From NCBI GenBank assembly GCA_016293845.1, contig JAEDDH010000001.1, positions 310,001-374,000 of the forward strand: a stretch of 64,000 nt of DNA, given 5' to 3'. The translations under genes and the position numbers were made by a program. Origin of the DNA: Bacteroidales bacterium (GTDB lineage: Bacteria > Bacteroidota > Bacteroidia > Bacteroidales > UBA3824). The notes beneath the pieces are model-generated. The model worked only from the letters and a program-made list of their open reading frames with translations, was not told where the DNA came from and made no database searches. How positions within the stretch are numbered: position 1 is the first letter of the stretch; the number at the start of each line of letters is the position of its first letter. Below are positions 16,686-25,266 of this stretch, piece by piece.

Positions 16686-19600
16686 ATGAACGAATCGATA
16701 TTGAAGGCACTGATGCAGATGTTTGCGATAGTGGCGACGGTAGATAGTGAAGGAGTCTCCGCCGACGCTCGTAAAATCGTAGAGTCATACCTGAAACTTC
16801 AACTGAGCCAGTCGGTTGCCGCCGAATACCTCAACCTTTTCGACAAATATCTCGAAGAGCAGAGCGGTAGCGTGCGCAAACACACCGATGGCACACAGAG
16901 CAAGCGAAATTCTCGAAACTCGGTAAAAGTGTTGAAAATATGTAACGAAATTAATGAAACCCTAGAACAATACGACAAAATTATTGTTGTAATACGTCTT
17001 TTGGAGTTTGTGGGAAGCAACGTTACCGATAAAGAACTCGACTTTATCAACACCGTGGCCGACACCTTTAATATTACATTCGAAGAATACAACGACCTCA
17101 AAAGTTTTGTAATATACGACGTTGTCCAAATTGTTGACCAATCGCAACTGATGATTGTTAATTCTAAACAGCAGTTGGACGGCAGTTTGCAAAACGTTAA
17201 GCACAATTTTGAAAAAAATCTCAAAGGCAACCTGCTCATCTTCCGTATGAAGAGTAGCAACATTTTGTTTGTGAAATACTTAGGCGAAGAAGACGTTTTG
17301 CTCAACAGTTCGCCACTTGTGCCTAAGCGCACATACGTGTTTGGCAACGGCGCTGTGCTCAAAAACTCCAAAATCACAACTATATATTATAGTGATGTTG
17401 CGGGAAGATTTATTCAAGCCGAGCAAAAGTCGAAAATTGAGTTCCGTGCCGAAAATATCGAGTTTTACTATCCCAACAGCGACAACGGCATTCATCGTTT
17501 CTCGTTTTACGAAGAATCTGGAAACCTTATTGGCATTATGGGCGGCAGCGGCGTAGGCAAAAGTACGCTATTAAACTTGCTCATAGGTAGTTACCCATTA
17601 GCAGGCGGACGTATTCTTATCAATGGCTACGATTATACCAAAGAACCCGAAAGTCTCAAAGGTGTGATAGGCTATGTACCTCAGGACGACCTACTTATGG
17701 AAGAACTTACCGTTTTCCAAAACCTATATTTCAACGCCAAACTCTGTTTTAGCAATTTTAACGAAGAACAAATTGTAACGGCGGTAAACAAGATTCTGCT
17801 CGAAATGGATCTGTTTGAGATTAAGGATCTTAAAGTAGGCGATCCGCTCAATAAGTTTATATCCGGCGGTCAGCGCAAACGTTTGAATATTGCATTGGAA
17901 CTTATCCGCGAGCCCTCAGTGATGATTGTTGACGAACCTACGTCGGGACTTTCATCCGCAGACTCTGAAATGGTGATGTCGCTATTTAAAGAGCAGACTA
18001 TCAAAGGAAAACTCGTAATTGTAAACATCCATCAGCCGTCGAGCGATATTTTCAAAATGTTCGACAAGATATTGGTGATGGACAAAGGCGGCTATCCCGC
18101 TTACTACGGCAACCCGCTCGACGCAATTGTTTATTTCAAGAAGATAAACAACAGTGTATCAGCCAACGAGAGCGAATGTCCTGTGTGCGGCAACGTTAAT
18201 CCAGAGCAAGTTTTGGAGCAACTCGAAGCCAAGTGTGTAAACGAGTACGGAAAACTCACCCGCAACCGCAAAGTGTCGCCCAAAGAGTGGTATGAACTTT
18301 ATAATGAGAACATTGCGCCCAAAATTGAGGAGCGTGGCGAACAGCAGAAGAAAGAAAAAAGCGAATTACCCGAAAATAAATTCTCTGTTCCCGGATTGTT
18401 CGGACAGTTTAAAATATTTGCAAAACGCAACATATTGTCGAAACTTGCCGACCGTCAGTACTTGTTCATCAACTTGTTAGAGTCGCCGGTATTGGCTTTT
18501 GTACTTGCATTCTTTGTAAAATATTTCAGCGGAACGCACGAAAATCCCGGTGAATATATCTTTGCTAACAACGAAAATATTCCAGCATACATATTTATAT
18601 GTGTGATTTGTGCAATGTTTATCGGCTTGACTGTGAGCGCCGAAGAGATTATTCGCGATTTGAAGATATTAAACCGAGAACGATTCTTGAACCTGAGTTG
18701 GACAAGTTATATCAACTCCAAAATTGCAGTTTTGTTTGGAATTTCTGCAATTCAAACACTCTCGTTCGCACTTGTGGGCAACTTCATTTTAGAGATAAAA
18801 GGCTTAAACTTAGAGTATTGGCTGATACTATTTTCAGTGTCGGCACTTGCCAATTTGATTGGCTTAAACATATCCTCGGCATTGAAAAGCGTGGTTAACA
18901 TCTACATTCTTATACCTTTTATAATAGTGCCACAATTGCTTTTCAGCGGTGTTTTGGTGAACTTTGGCAAGATGCACAAGAGCGTAGCCTCAGTAGAGTA
19001 CGTTCCGCTTGTGGGCGACGCAATGCCTACACGATGGGCATTTGAGGCGTTGGCTTTGGCGCAATTCAAAGATAATGAATACTTTAAGCATTTCTTTGCT
19101 ATCGAACAAGAAATCTCCAAAAACAACTACATATCAGTATTTTTAATTCCTAATTTGGAGGAACGCATCAACGACACCAAAAAAGCCATTAAAACTGGCG
19201 GCAACCCCAACGAGATTGCCCGTAATCTCGGCATTATCAAGACTATGGTGTCAGAATTGTCTACCTCAGAAGGCGAACGTTTCGACCGTGTGGACGAGAT
19301 TACTCCCGAAAAATTCTCCGACAATGTGGCTTATTATCTCAATATTTTCTTAGACAAAGTTAAGTCGGAATGTGAAGATTTTCAGTACTCTGCCACCGAA
19401 AAACGCGACTACATCTTTGCAGATATGGTAGAAAAATACGGCAGCCGTGAAGCAATTTTTGAACTTCAAGAAAAATACCACAACAAAAAGTTGGAAGAGT
19501 ATATGCTGAATAAGAACGAGTTAGAGAAGGTTCTTGAGTCAAACGGACGCCTTATCCAGCAGAAAGACCCCGCATATCAGATACCACGATTTACCAACGG

Positions 19601-19784
19601 ACGTGCGCCATTCTACGCACCTGTTAAGCGTTTGGGCAGTTTGACAATCGACACATTTTGGTTCAATACAGTGGTTATATGGTTGATAACCATATTCTTC
19701 TATTTGGCGTTGAGGTTCACGTGGCTCAAATCGTTGCTTGGATTCTTCGGCAGGATTTCGTTGAAGAAAAAATTGTCGGAGTAG
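16686..19784 (+). CDS. ABC-2 type half-transporter with TerB-like N-terminal domain
   Basis: This 1032-residue inner-membrane protein fuses an ATPase and a permease in ABCG order. Residues 1-60 are a small helical TerB-like domain (FAIVATVDSEGVSADARKI). A region up to about 260 of unclear, possibly FHA-like, fold follows. The nucleotide-binding domain has Walker A GGSGVGKST (near 285), signature SGGQRKRLN (near 393) and Walker B VMIVDEPTSGLSS (near 413). Permease helices lie at about 590-770, then a soluble segment of 200 residues and one last helix at about 995-1015. A CPVCG motif near 500 could bind metal. The exported substrate is unknown. It is followed by iorA after 48 bases, but a -7 element there suggests separate transcription. 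Confidence 0.88.
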   Translation: MNESILKALMQMFAIVATVDSEGVSADARKIVESYLKLQLSQSVAAEYLNLFDKYLEEQSGSVRKHTDGTQSKRNSRNSVKVLKICNEINETLEQYDKIIVVIRLLEFVGSNVTDKELDFINTVADTFNITFEEYNDLKSFVIYDVVQIVDQSQLMIVNSKQQLDGSLQNVKHNFEKNLKGNLLIFRMKSSNILFVKYLGEEDVLLNSSPLVPKRTYVFGNGAVLKNSKITTIYYSDVAGRFIQAEQKSKIEFRAENIEFYYPNSDNGIHRFSFYEESGNLIGIMGGSGVGKSTLLNLLIGSYPLAGGRILINGYDYTKEPESLKGVIGYVPQDDLLMEELTVFQNLYFNAKLCFSNFNEEQIVTAVNKILLEMDLFEIKDLKVGDPLNKFISGGQRKRLNIALELIREPSVMIVDEPTSGLSSADSEMVMSLFKEQTIKGKLVIVNIHQPSSDIFKMFDKILVMDKGGYPAYYGNPLDAIVYFKKINNSVSANESECPVCGNVNPEQVLEQLEAKCVNEYGKLTRNRKVSPKEWYELYNENIAPKIEERGEQQKKEKSELPENKFSVPGLFGQFKIFAKRNILSKLADRQYLFINLLESPVLAFVLAFFVKYFSGTHENPGEYIFANNENIPAYIFICVICAMFIGLTVSAEEIIRDLKILNRERFLNLSWTSYINSKIAVLFGISAIQTLSFALVGNFILEIKGLNLEYWLILFSVSALANLIGLNISSALKSVVNIYILIPFIIVPQLLFSGVLVNFGKMHKSVASVEYVPLVGDAMPTRWAFEALALAQFKDNEYFKHFFAIEQEISKNNYISVFLIPNLEERINDTKKAIKTGGNPNEIARNLGIIKTMVSELSTSEGERFDRVDEITPEKFSDNVAYYLNIFLDKVKSECEDFQYSATEKRDYIFADMVEKYGSREAIFELQEKYHNKKLEEYMLNKNELEKVLESNGRLIQQKDPAYQIPRFTNGRAPFYAPVKRLGSLTIDTFWFNTVVIWLITIFFYLALRFTWLKSLLGFFGRISLKKKLSE

Positions 19785-19796
19785 AAAAATTATTTA

Positions 19797-19804
19797 TAAT
19801 TTTG
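19797..19804 (+). promoter_or_regulatory. -7 element before iorA
   Basis: TAATTTTG matches TAnnTTTG; an imperfect -33 (ATTG) lies 21 bases upstream. 29 bases before the iorA start. Confidence 0.5.
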
Positions 19805-19832
19805 CCCCAAAAAAATTGAAAATATAAAACAA

Positions 19833-21431
19833 ATGCAAAAAAAACTATTGTTAGGCGTTGAAGCCATAGCCCAAGGAGCCATCGACGGCGGTCTGTCGGG
19901 CGTATACGCCTATCCGGGGACACCGTCCACCGAAATTACTGAATATATAGAATCAAATCCCGTAGCCATTGAGCGCAACCTTCACCGTCAATGGTCGGCA
20001 AACGAAAAAACCGCAATGGAAGCCGCTCTGGGCATGAGTTACGCAGGCAAACGTGCTATGGTTTGTATGAAACACGTAGGTATGAACGTTTGCGCCGACG
20101 CTTTTGTAAACTCCGCAGTTACAGGTATTAACGGCGGTATTGTGGTGGTAGCAGCCGACGACCCGTCGATGCACTCGTCGCAAAACGAGCAAGACAGCCG
20201 CTTTTATGGCGACTTTGCTTTGATCACAATTCTTGAACCCTCCACACAGCAGCAGGCCTACGATATGGCTTACAGCGCGTTTGAGATTTCAGAAAAGACT
20301 GGTCTTCCTGTTTTGATTCGCATCACCACACGTCTTGCACATTCGCGCAGCACTGTAGAAACCAAAGAGTTAAAGAGCGAAAACGAAGTTCATTTTCCTG
20401 CCGACCCACGTCAATTTGTGCTTCTTCCTGCAATTGCAAAACGCCGTTACGCCAACTTGCTCAAAATGCAGGAGGTTTTGGGCGACAATTCTGAAAAATC
20501 GGCATACAATACATTTGAAGACGCTAAATCTAAAACAGGCATTGTGGCTTGCGGCATAGCCTACAACTATCTTAAAGAGACTTTCAACGGCAACATCCCC
20601 TATCCTACCCTTCATATTGGTCAATATCCGTTGCCAATTAAGCAGATAGAGCAACTTGCCGAAAAATGCGATGAAATTATCGTTTTGGAAGAAGGCTATC
20701 CGTTTGTAGAACAGAAGATTAAAGGCATTTCGCAAAAAATAAAAATCAAAGGCAAATTAGACGGAACTCTGCCCCGTCAGGGTGAGTTGAATCCCGATAT
20801 TACCAACGAAGCATTTGGCATAAAGTCTAAAAAACAATACGTTACACCCGAACTTGTTTCGCCCCGTCCGCCGGCTCTCTGCCAAGGTTGCAGTCACGCC
20901 GATATGTACGAGGTGCTCAATCAAGTGATGCAAGAGATGGGCAGCAACCGTGTGTTCGGCGATATTGGATGTTACACCCTTGGAGCGTTGCCGCCTTACG
21001 TGGCAATCAACTCTACCGTGGATATGGGCGCGTCGATTACAATGGCAAAAGGTGCAGCCGATTCAGGCGTAAAACACGCCGTAGCAGTGATTGGCGACTC
21101 TACTTTTGTACACTCAGGCATGACAGGACTTTTGGATGCAGTTATCGAAAATACTCCTATCACAGTGATAATCAGCGACAACTCAACCACAGCAATGACT
21201 GGCGGACAGAAATCGCACGGCGAAAACCGTATTGAAAAAATCTGTCTTGGTCTCGGCGTTGACCGCGAACATCTCCACATCATCACCCCGATGAAAAACA
21301 AACACGACGAAATGTTTAAGGTAATTAAGCAAGAAGTTGATTATCAAGGCGTTTCGGTAATTATTTCGCAACGCGAATGTATACGCACGGCAGCACGCAA
21401 AGCCGCCAAGAAAAGAGCAAACCTCAAATAA
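19833..21431 (+). CDS. iorA: Indolepyruvate:ferredoxin oxidoreductase, alpha subunit (short form)
   Basis: This is a thiamine-diphosphate 2-oxoacid:ferredoxin oxidoreductase subunit that oxidatively decarboxylates aryl-pyruvates to aryl-acyl-CoA in aromatic amino-acid fermentation. It has 532 residues. The pyruvate-binding N-domain (GVYAYPGTPSTEITEYI) and the TPP domain (CQGCSHADMYEVL near 350, GDSTFVHSGMTGL near 422, TPITVIISDNSTTAMTG) are complete. Long IorA proteins end in a cluster-binding ferredoxin domain with CxxCxxC motifs; this one stops at KKRANLK with only one Cys near the end, so the electron-exit domain is missing, as I recall for other Bacteroidales. iorB follows after nine bases. 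Confidence 0.92.
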   Translation: MQKKLLLGVEAIAQGAIDGGLSGVYAYPGTPSTEITEYIESNPVAIERNLHRQWSANEKTAMEAALGMSYAGKRAMVCMKHVGMNVCADAFVNSAVTGINGGIVVVAADDPSMHSSQNEQDSRFYGDFALITILEPSTQQQAYDMAYSAFEISEKTGLPVLIRITTRLAHSRSTVETKELKSENEVHFPADPRQFVLLPAIAKRRYANLLKMQEVLGDNSEKSAYNTFEDAKSKTGIVACGIAYNYLKETFNGNIPYPTLHIGQYPLPIKQIEQLAEKCDEIIVLEEGYPFVEQKIKGISQKIKIKGKLDGTLPRQGELNPDITNEAFGIKSKKQYVTPELVSPRPPALCQGCSHADMYEVLNQVMQEMGSNRVFGDIGCYTLGALPPYVAINSTVDMGASITMAKGAADSGVKHAVAVIGDSTFVHSGMTGLLDAVIENTPITVIISDNSTTAMTGGQKSHGENRIEKICLGLGVDREHLHIITPMKNKHDEMFKVIKQEVDYQGVSVIISQRECIRTAARKAAKKRANLK

Positions 21432-21440
21432 ATCAGAACA

Positions 21441-22028
21441 ATGAAGACAGACATCATATTAGCAGGAGTTGGCGGTCAGGGAATCCTTTCAATTGCCTCG
21501 TGCATAGGCGTGGCCGCTATGAACGAAAACCTTTACGTAAAACAATCGGAACTCCACGGAATGAGTCAGCGCGGCGGTGCGGTACAATCGCATTTTCGCC
21601 TGAGCGACAAGCCCGTATATTCCGACCAAATACCTCTGGGCGAGGCAGATATAATCCTTTCGGTAGAGCCGATGGAGGCACTCAGATACCTGCCGTGGCT
21701 TAGCGCAGAGGGTATGGTTGTTACCGACAGCACACCTTTTATTAATATACCCAATTATCCCGAGCCCGAAACCATCACAGCCGAGATAAAGAAATTGAAA
21801 AAGCACGTGCTCATCGACGCCAACAGTCTTGCCACAGAAATAAAATCGCCCAAAAGCGCCAACATCGTAATGCTCGGTGCAGCGTCGAAATATTTACAAG
21901 TTTCGTTCAAGTCGCTCGAAAACGCACTTGAAGAGATATTCAAATCAAAAGGCGCAGCAGTGGTTGACGTAAACAAACAGGCACTCAACCTTGGACGCGA
22001 ATACACCGAAAAGTATATCTGCGGATAA
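21441..22028 (+). CDS. iorB: Indolepyruvate oxidoreductase, beta subunit
   Basis: This is the gamma-type partner of IorA, 195 residues. The N-terminus has the nucleotide-binding-like GVGGQGILSIASCIG, followed by SELHGMSQRGGAVQSHFR, the family signature. It completes the enzyme that turns indolepyruvate or phenylpyruvate plus CoA and ferredoxin into the acyl-CoA. It is nine bases after iorA and abuts the SDR gene (its TAA is followed directly by ATG), so the three are likely one operon. Confidence 0.93.
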   Translation: MKTDIILAGVGGQGILSIASCIGVAAMNENLYVKQSELHGMSQRGGAVQSHFRLSDKPVYSDQIPLGEADIILSVEPMEALRYLPWLSAEGMVVTDSTPFINIPNYPEPETITAEIKKLKKHVLIDANSLATEIKSPKSANIVMLGAASKYLQVSFKSLENALEEIFKSKGAAVVDVNKQALNLGREYTEKYICG

Positions 22029-22763
22029 ATGAAAATAGTAATAGCAGGAGCATCGTCGGGATTGGGTTTTGAAACCGCAAAACTCTTTATATCAGCAGGT
22101 TGGAAAGTTGCAGTGTGCGCACGTCGCATCGACCGGTTAAAAGAGTTGGTAGATCTTAATCCCGACAATGTAACCGCTTATCAATTAGATATTTGCGAAC
22201 ACTCCTCTCCTACTCTTCTGCAAAAATTTTTATCAGACGGAGATCGAACCGACATATATTTTCACGTGGCTGGCATAGGCAGCCACAATCGCGATTTGGA
22301 CATTAATAAAGAGATTAACACATTAAATACCAATGCGTTAGGCTTTGTCAAGTGCATTGATACCGCATATAACTATTTCAAGACAGTAGGCGGAGGACAG
22401 ATAGCCGCAATCACCTCAGTAGCAGGCACAAAAGGATTGTCGGCAGCACCCTCGTACAGCGCCACCAAACGTATGCAATGGCATTATCTTCAATGTCTTG
22501 CGCAACTTTCGCACAGTTCGAGAGCCAACATCACCATCACCGACATCCGTCCGGGGTTTGTAAAAACCGACCTTTTGGACAAGAAAATGGATTATCCATT
22601 GCTGCTGACACCGCCATACGCCGCCAAAATTATCTACAAAGCCATTATCAAGAAAAAACGTGTAAAAATTATCGATTGGAAATACGCCATACTTGTTTTC
22701 TTGTGGAAAATGATTCCTGATTTTGTTTGGGAACGGCTAAAAATAGATGCCAAACAAAAGTAG
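22029..22763 (+). CDS. Short-chain dehydrogenase/reductase
   Basis: This 244-residue classical SDR has the dinucleotide-binding GASSGLGFETAK (residues 7-18) and the catalytic Ser130, Tyr143 and Lys147 (SYSATK). The C-terminus is hydrophobic with WKYAILVFLWKMIPDFVW, which could touch the membrane. Substrate cannot be read. It starts on the base after the iorB stop, so co-transcription with iorAB is likely, and one may guess at a reductase for aromatic keto-acids or lipids, but there is no direct evidence. Confidence 0.87.
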   Translation: MKIVIAGASSGLGFETAKLFISAGWKVAVCARRIDRLKELVDLNPDNVTAYQLDICEHSSPTLLQKFLSDGDRTDIYFHVAGIGSHNRDLDINKEINTLNTNALGFVKCIDTAYNYFKTVGGGQIAAITSVAGTKGLSAAPSYSATKRMQWHYLQCLAQLSHSSRANITITDIRPGFVKTDLLDKKMDYPLLLTPPYAAKIIYKAIIKKKRVKIIDWKYAILVFLWKMIPDFVWERLKIDAKQK

Positions 22764-22810
22764 AGATTGTTTTTTATAGCAAAACTACTTAAAAAAAAGG
22801 CGCAAAAACC

Positions 22811-22839
22811 TTTGTATTACAAAATAATTAGTAATTTTG
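22811..22839 (+). promoter_or_regulatory. Possible promoter of the first siaC-like gene
   Basis: TTTG at 22811-22814 and TAATTTTG at 22832-22839, with 17 bases between them, slightly shorter than consensus. The start codon is at 22856. Confidence 0.5.
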
Positions 22840-22855
22840 GCGAAAAATAGAAACT

Positions 22856-23233
22856 ATGTTGGAACCTATAAATATAGCAGCCACAATCGACACACCGGCA
22901 ATTATACTTGACAAACGTACCGGTGAGATGTCATTTTCGGGTCGTTCGCTTCCCGAAGACGTGTTGAAAATATATCAGCCTGTGCAAAATTGGTTTAAGG
23001 AATATTGTCAAGACCCAAATCCCGAAACCGAAATTGAATTCAACCTTGATTATTTCAACTCGTCGACATCGCGCATAATAGTTAAACTATTAATCGAAAC
23101 AGAAAAAATCCACAACCACACCTCCAAAGTGCACGTGCTTTGGTGCTACCGCGCCAACGACGAAGTGATGAAAAACCGTGGACTCGAATTAAAAAGCGTG
23201 GTAAACGTGCCGTTCGACATGGTGGAAAAATAG
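22856..23233 (+). CDS. SiaC-like DUF1987 regulatory phosphoprotein (copy 1)
   Basis: This is a 125-residue protein of the DUF1987 family. In Pseudomonas aeruginosa the founding member SiaC is phosphorylated on Thr68 by the kinase SiaB and dephosphorylated by the PP2C phosphatase SiaA, and in its free form activates the diguanylate cyclase SiaD. Here the matching segment is FNLDYFNSSTSR, so a Ser/Thr cluster (69-72) is kept at the phospho-site. The family C-terminus (VHVLWCYRANDEVM) is intact. A second copy is at 30777-31178. It is followed by the DUF349 gene after 50 bases. Family assignment is solid; the kinase and output in this organism are unknown. Confidence 0.85.
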   Translation: MLEPINIAATIDTPAIILDKRTGEMSFSGRSLPEDVLKIYQPVQNWFKEYCQDPNPETEIEFNLDYFNSSTSRIIVKLLIETEKIHNHTSKVHVLWCYRANDEVMKNRGLELKSVVNVPFDMVEK

Positions 23234-23283
23234 ACGAAAATTTTATAAAACAATACCGTATAACAAAAAAAATTCCGTTGAAA

Positions 23284-25260
23284 ATGGAAGCACAAGACCC
23301 TATCTCTATCGAAAAAACTGACGGCGAAGAGCCCAAGAAACTCACCGCCGCACAGATTATTTTACAGAAACTGGCAGACAAAAAAGCCGAATCGCTTGAA
23401 ACCATCATCACTGAGGTGGAAACCGAAAGCGCCGAACCCACTATGGAAGAGCCTTTGGAAGAAGAGCCCGAAGCAGAAAATTTGCCAGAACCCCCGAAAG
23501 TAAATTACTCGGAACTCTCAAAGGAACAGTTACTTGACGAATTAAAAAATCTCGTTCAGAGTGACGACATCCAACAGACCAAAAACGACATTGAAAGTAT
23601 TCGTTCCGCTTTCTACAAAATATACCGCACCGAACTTGCCGAACGCAAGCAAAAATTCTTAGACGAAGGCGGTCAGGAAAAAGACTACAAGCAGATGGTA
23701 GACCCTTCGGAAGTAATCTTTAAGCAACTTTACGACCAATTCCGCGCTAAGAAAAACCAAGTGTACGAGCAACAGGAGCGTCAAAAAGAAGATAATCTTA
23801 AAAAGAAATACGAAATAATAGCAAAAATCGAAAGCCTGATAAATAGCCAAGAAACTATGAATCAGACTTTTGAAGAATTCAAATCGCTTCAAAAACAATG
23901 GAGCGAAATAGGTCACGTGCCGCAAACCGAAACCCAGAAACTTTGGGATAGTTACAACTATCAAGTAGAAAAATTCTACGATTTTGTAAAGATCAACAAA
24001 GAACTCCGCGACCTCGACCTTAAACGCAACACCGATGCCAAGATAGACCTCTGCGAAAAAGCCGAGGAACTATTGCTCGAACCCAAAGCAGTAAAGGCAT
24101 TCAAAGAGTTACAAAAACTTCACGAACAGTGGCGCGAAATAGGTCCCGCACTCAACGCTCACAAAGAGGAACTTTGGGAACGCTTTAAACAAGCCACCGC
24201 AAAAATCAACAAAAACTATCAAGACTATTTTGAAAACATCAAAAAAGAACAAGAGAACAACTTGAAAGCCAAAGAGTTGATTTGCGAAAAAGCCGAAGAC
24301 CTTATCGCTCCCGACTATAAATCGCGCAAGGAGTGGGAAAACAAATCAAAAGAGATTCTTGAACTTCAAAAAATTTGGAAACTCATTGGTTTCGCTCCCA
24401 AAAAGCACAACAACAAGATTTACGAACGTTTCCGTGCTGCGTGCGACAAATTTTTTGAGAAAAAACGCGAGTTCTACTCTCAAAACAAAGAGGAAGAAGA
24501 CAACAACTATCAGTTGAAAGAAGACCTTTGCGTTCAGGCTGAGGGACTTAAAGATAGCACCGATTGGAAAAAGACCACCGACATCTACATCAACTTGCAA
24601 AAAAAGTGGAAAACCATAGGGCCTGTTCCCCGCAAATATTCCGAAGAGATTTGGCAACGTTTCCGCGCAGCCTGCAACTATTTCTTCGAGAAAAAATCAC
24701 AGCATTTATCGTCGGTAGACCAAGAGCAGGAAGAAAACCTCAAACTCAAAAAGCAGATTCTCGACGAAATTGAGAACTTTAAATTTGAGGAAAGCGACGA
24801 AATGAATCTCGCAGCCCTCAAAGAGTTGCAAAAACGCTGGTCGGCAGTAGGTTTTGTACCGTTCAAACAAAAAGAAGACCTTCAAGACCGCTACCGCAAG
24901 GCTATCGACAAGCAGTTTGCAAAACTCAACATCGACGAAAGCAAGCGCAGCGAAGCAAAAATCAAAAGTCTTATTGAGTCGCTCAAAAACAATCCTCAGG
25001 CATACGAGAAACTCCGTGCTGAAAAAGAGCGTTTAAAAAACCGCGTAGAGGCTATCACTCAGAAGATTACGCTTGCAGAAAACAACCTCGGATTCTTTGC
25101 TAAGAGCAAAAAAGCCGATAGCATGATTGAAGATTTCAAGCGCAAAATGGAAAAGAACAAAGAAGAAGCCGCCGCGCTCAACAAACTCATTTCGCTGCTC
25201 AACAAGGCTATCAACGACATAGTAAACCAACAGAATGCCAAAAAAGGAGGCAAAGCATAG
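23284..25260 (+). CDS. DUF349 repeat protein
   Basis: This highly charged, helical protein of 658 residues starts at ATG 23284. The frame is open upstream into the siaC-like gene but this start is the first free of overlap. After an acidic N-terminus it carries at least five DUF349 repeats of the form L-x-x-x-W-x-x-I/V-G then L/Y-x-x-F/Y-R, for instance LQKKWKTIGPVPRKYSEEIW. The end is coiled coil with a Lys/Asn-rich tail (NQQNAKKGGKA). Function of the family is unsettled; its repeats are widespread in Bacteroidota. It is seven bases upstream of yidC, so the two probably share a transcript, possibly together with the SiaC-like gene. Confidence 0.87.
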   Translation: MEAQDPISIEKTDGEEPKKLTAAQIILQKLADKKAESLETIITEVETESAEPTMEEPLEEEPEAENLPEPPKVNYSELSKEQLLDELKNLVQSDDIQQTKNDIESIRSAFYKIYRTELAERKQKFLDEGGQEKDYKQMVDPSEVIFKQLYDQFRAKKNQVYEQQERQKEDNLKKKYEIIAKIESLINSQETMNQTFEEFKSLQKQWSEIGHVPQTETQKLWDSYNYQVEKFYDFVKINKELRDLDLKRNTDAKIDLCEKAEELLLEPKAVKAFKELQKLHEQWREIGPALNAHKEELWERFKQATAKINKNYQDYFENIKKEQENNLKAKELICEKAEDLIAPDYKSRKEWENKSKEILELQKIWKLIGFAPKKHNNKIYERFRAACDKFFEKKREFYSQNKEEEDNNYQLKEDLCVQAEGLKDSTDWKKTTDIYINLQKKWKTIGPVPRKYSEEIWQRFRAACNYFFEKKSQHLSSVDQEQEENLKLKKQILDEIENFKFEESDEMNLAALKELQKRWSAVGFVPFKQKEDLQDRYRKAIDKQFAKLNIDESKRSEAKIKSLIESLKNNPQAYEKLRAEKERLKNRVEAITQKITLAENNLGFFAKSKKADSMIEDFKRKMEKNKEEAAALNKLISLLNKAINDIVNQQNAKKGGKA

Positions 25261-25266
25261 TTAGAT

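Noticed and set aside
22856..23283. Extending the DUF349 gene to an earlier start at 23140
   Set aside because: That would overlap the SiaC-like gene by 94 bases and add sequence unlike the family; ATG 23284 is preferred.
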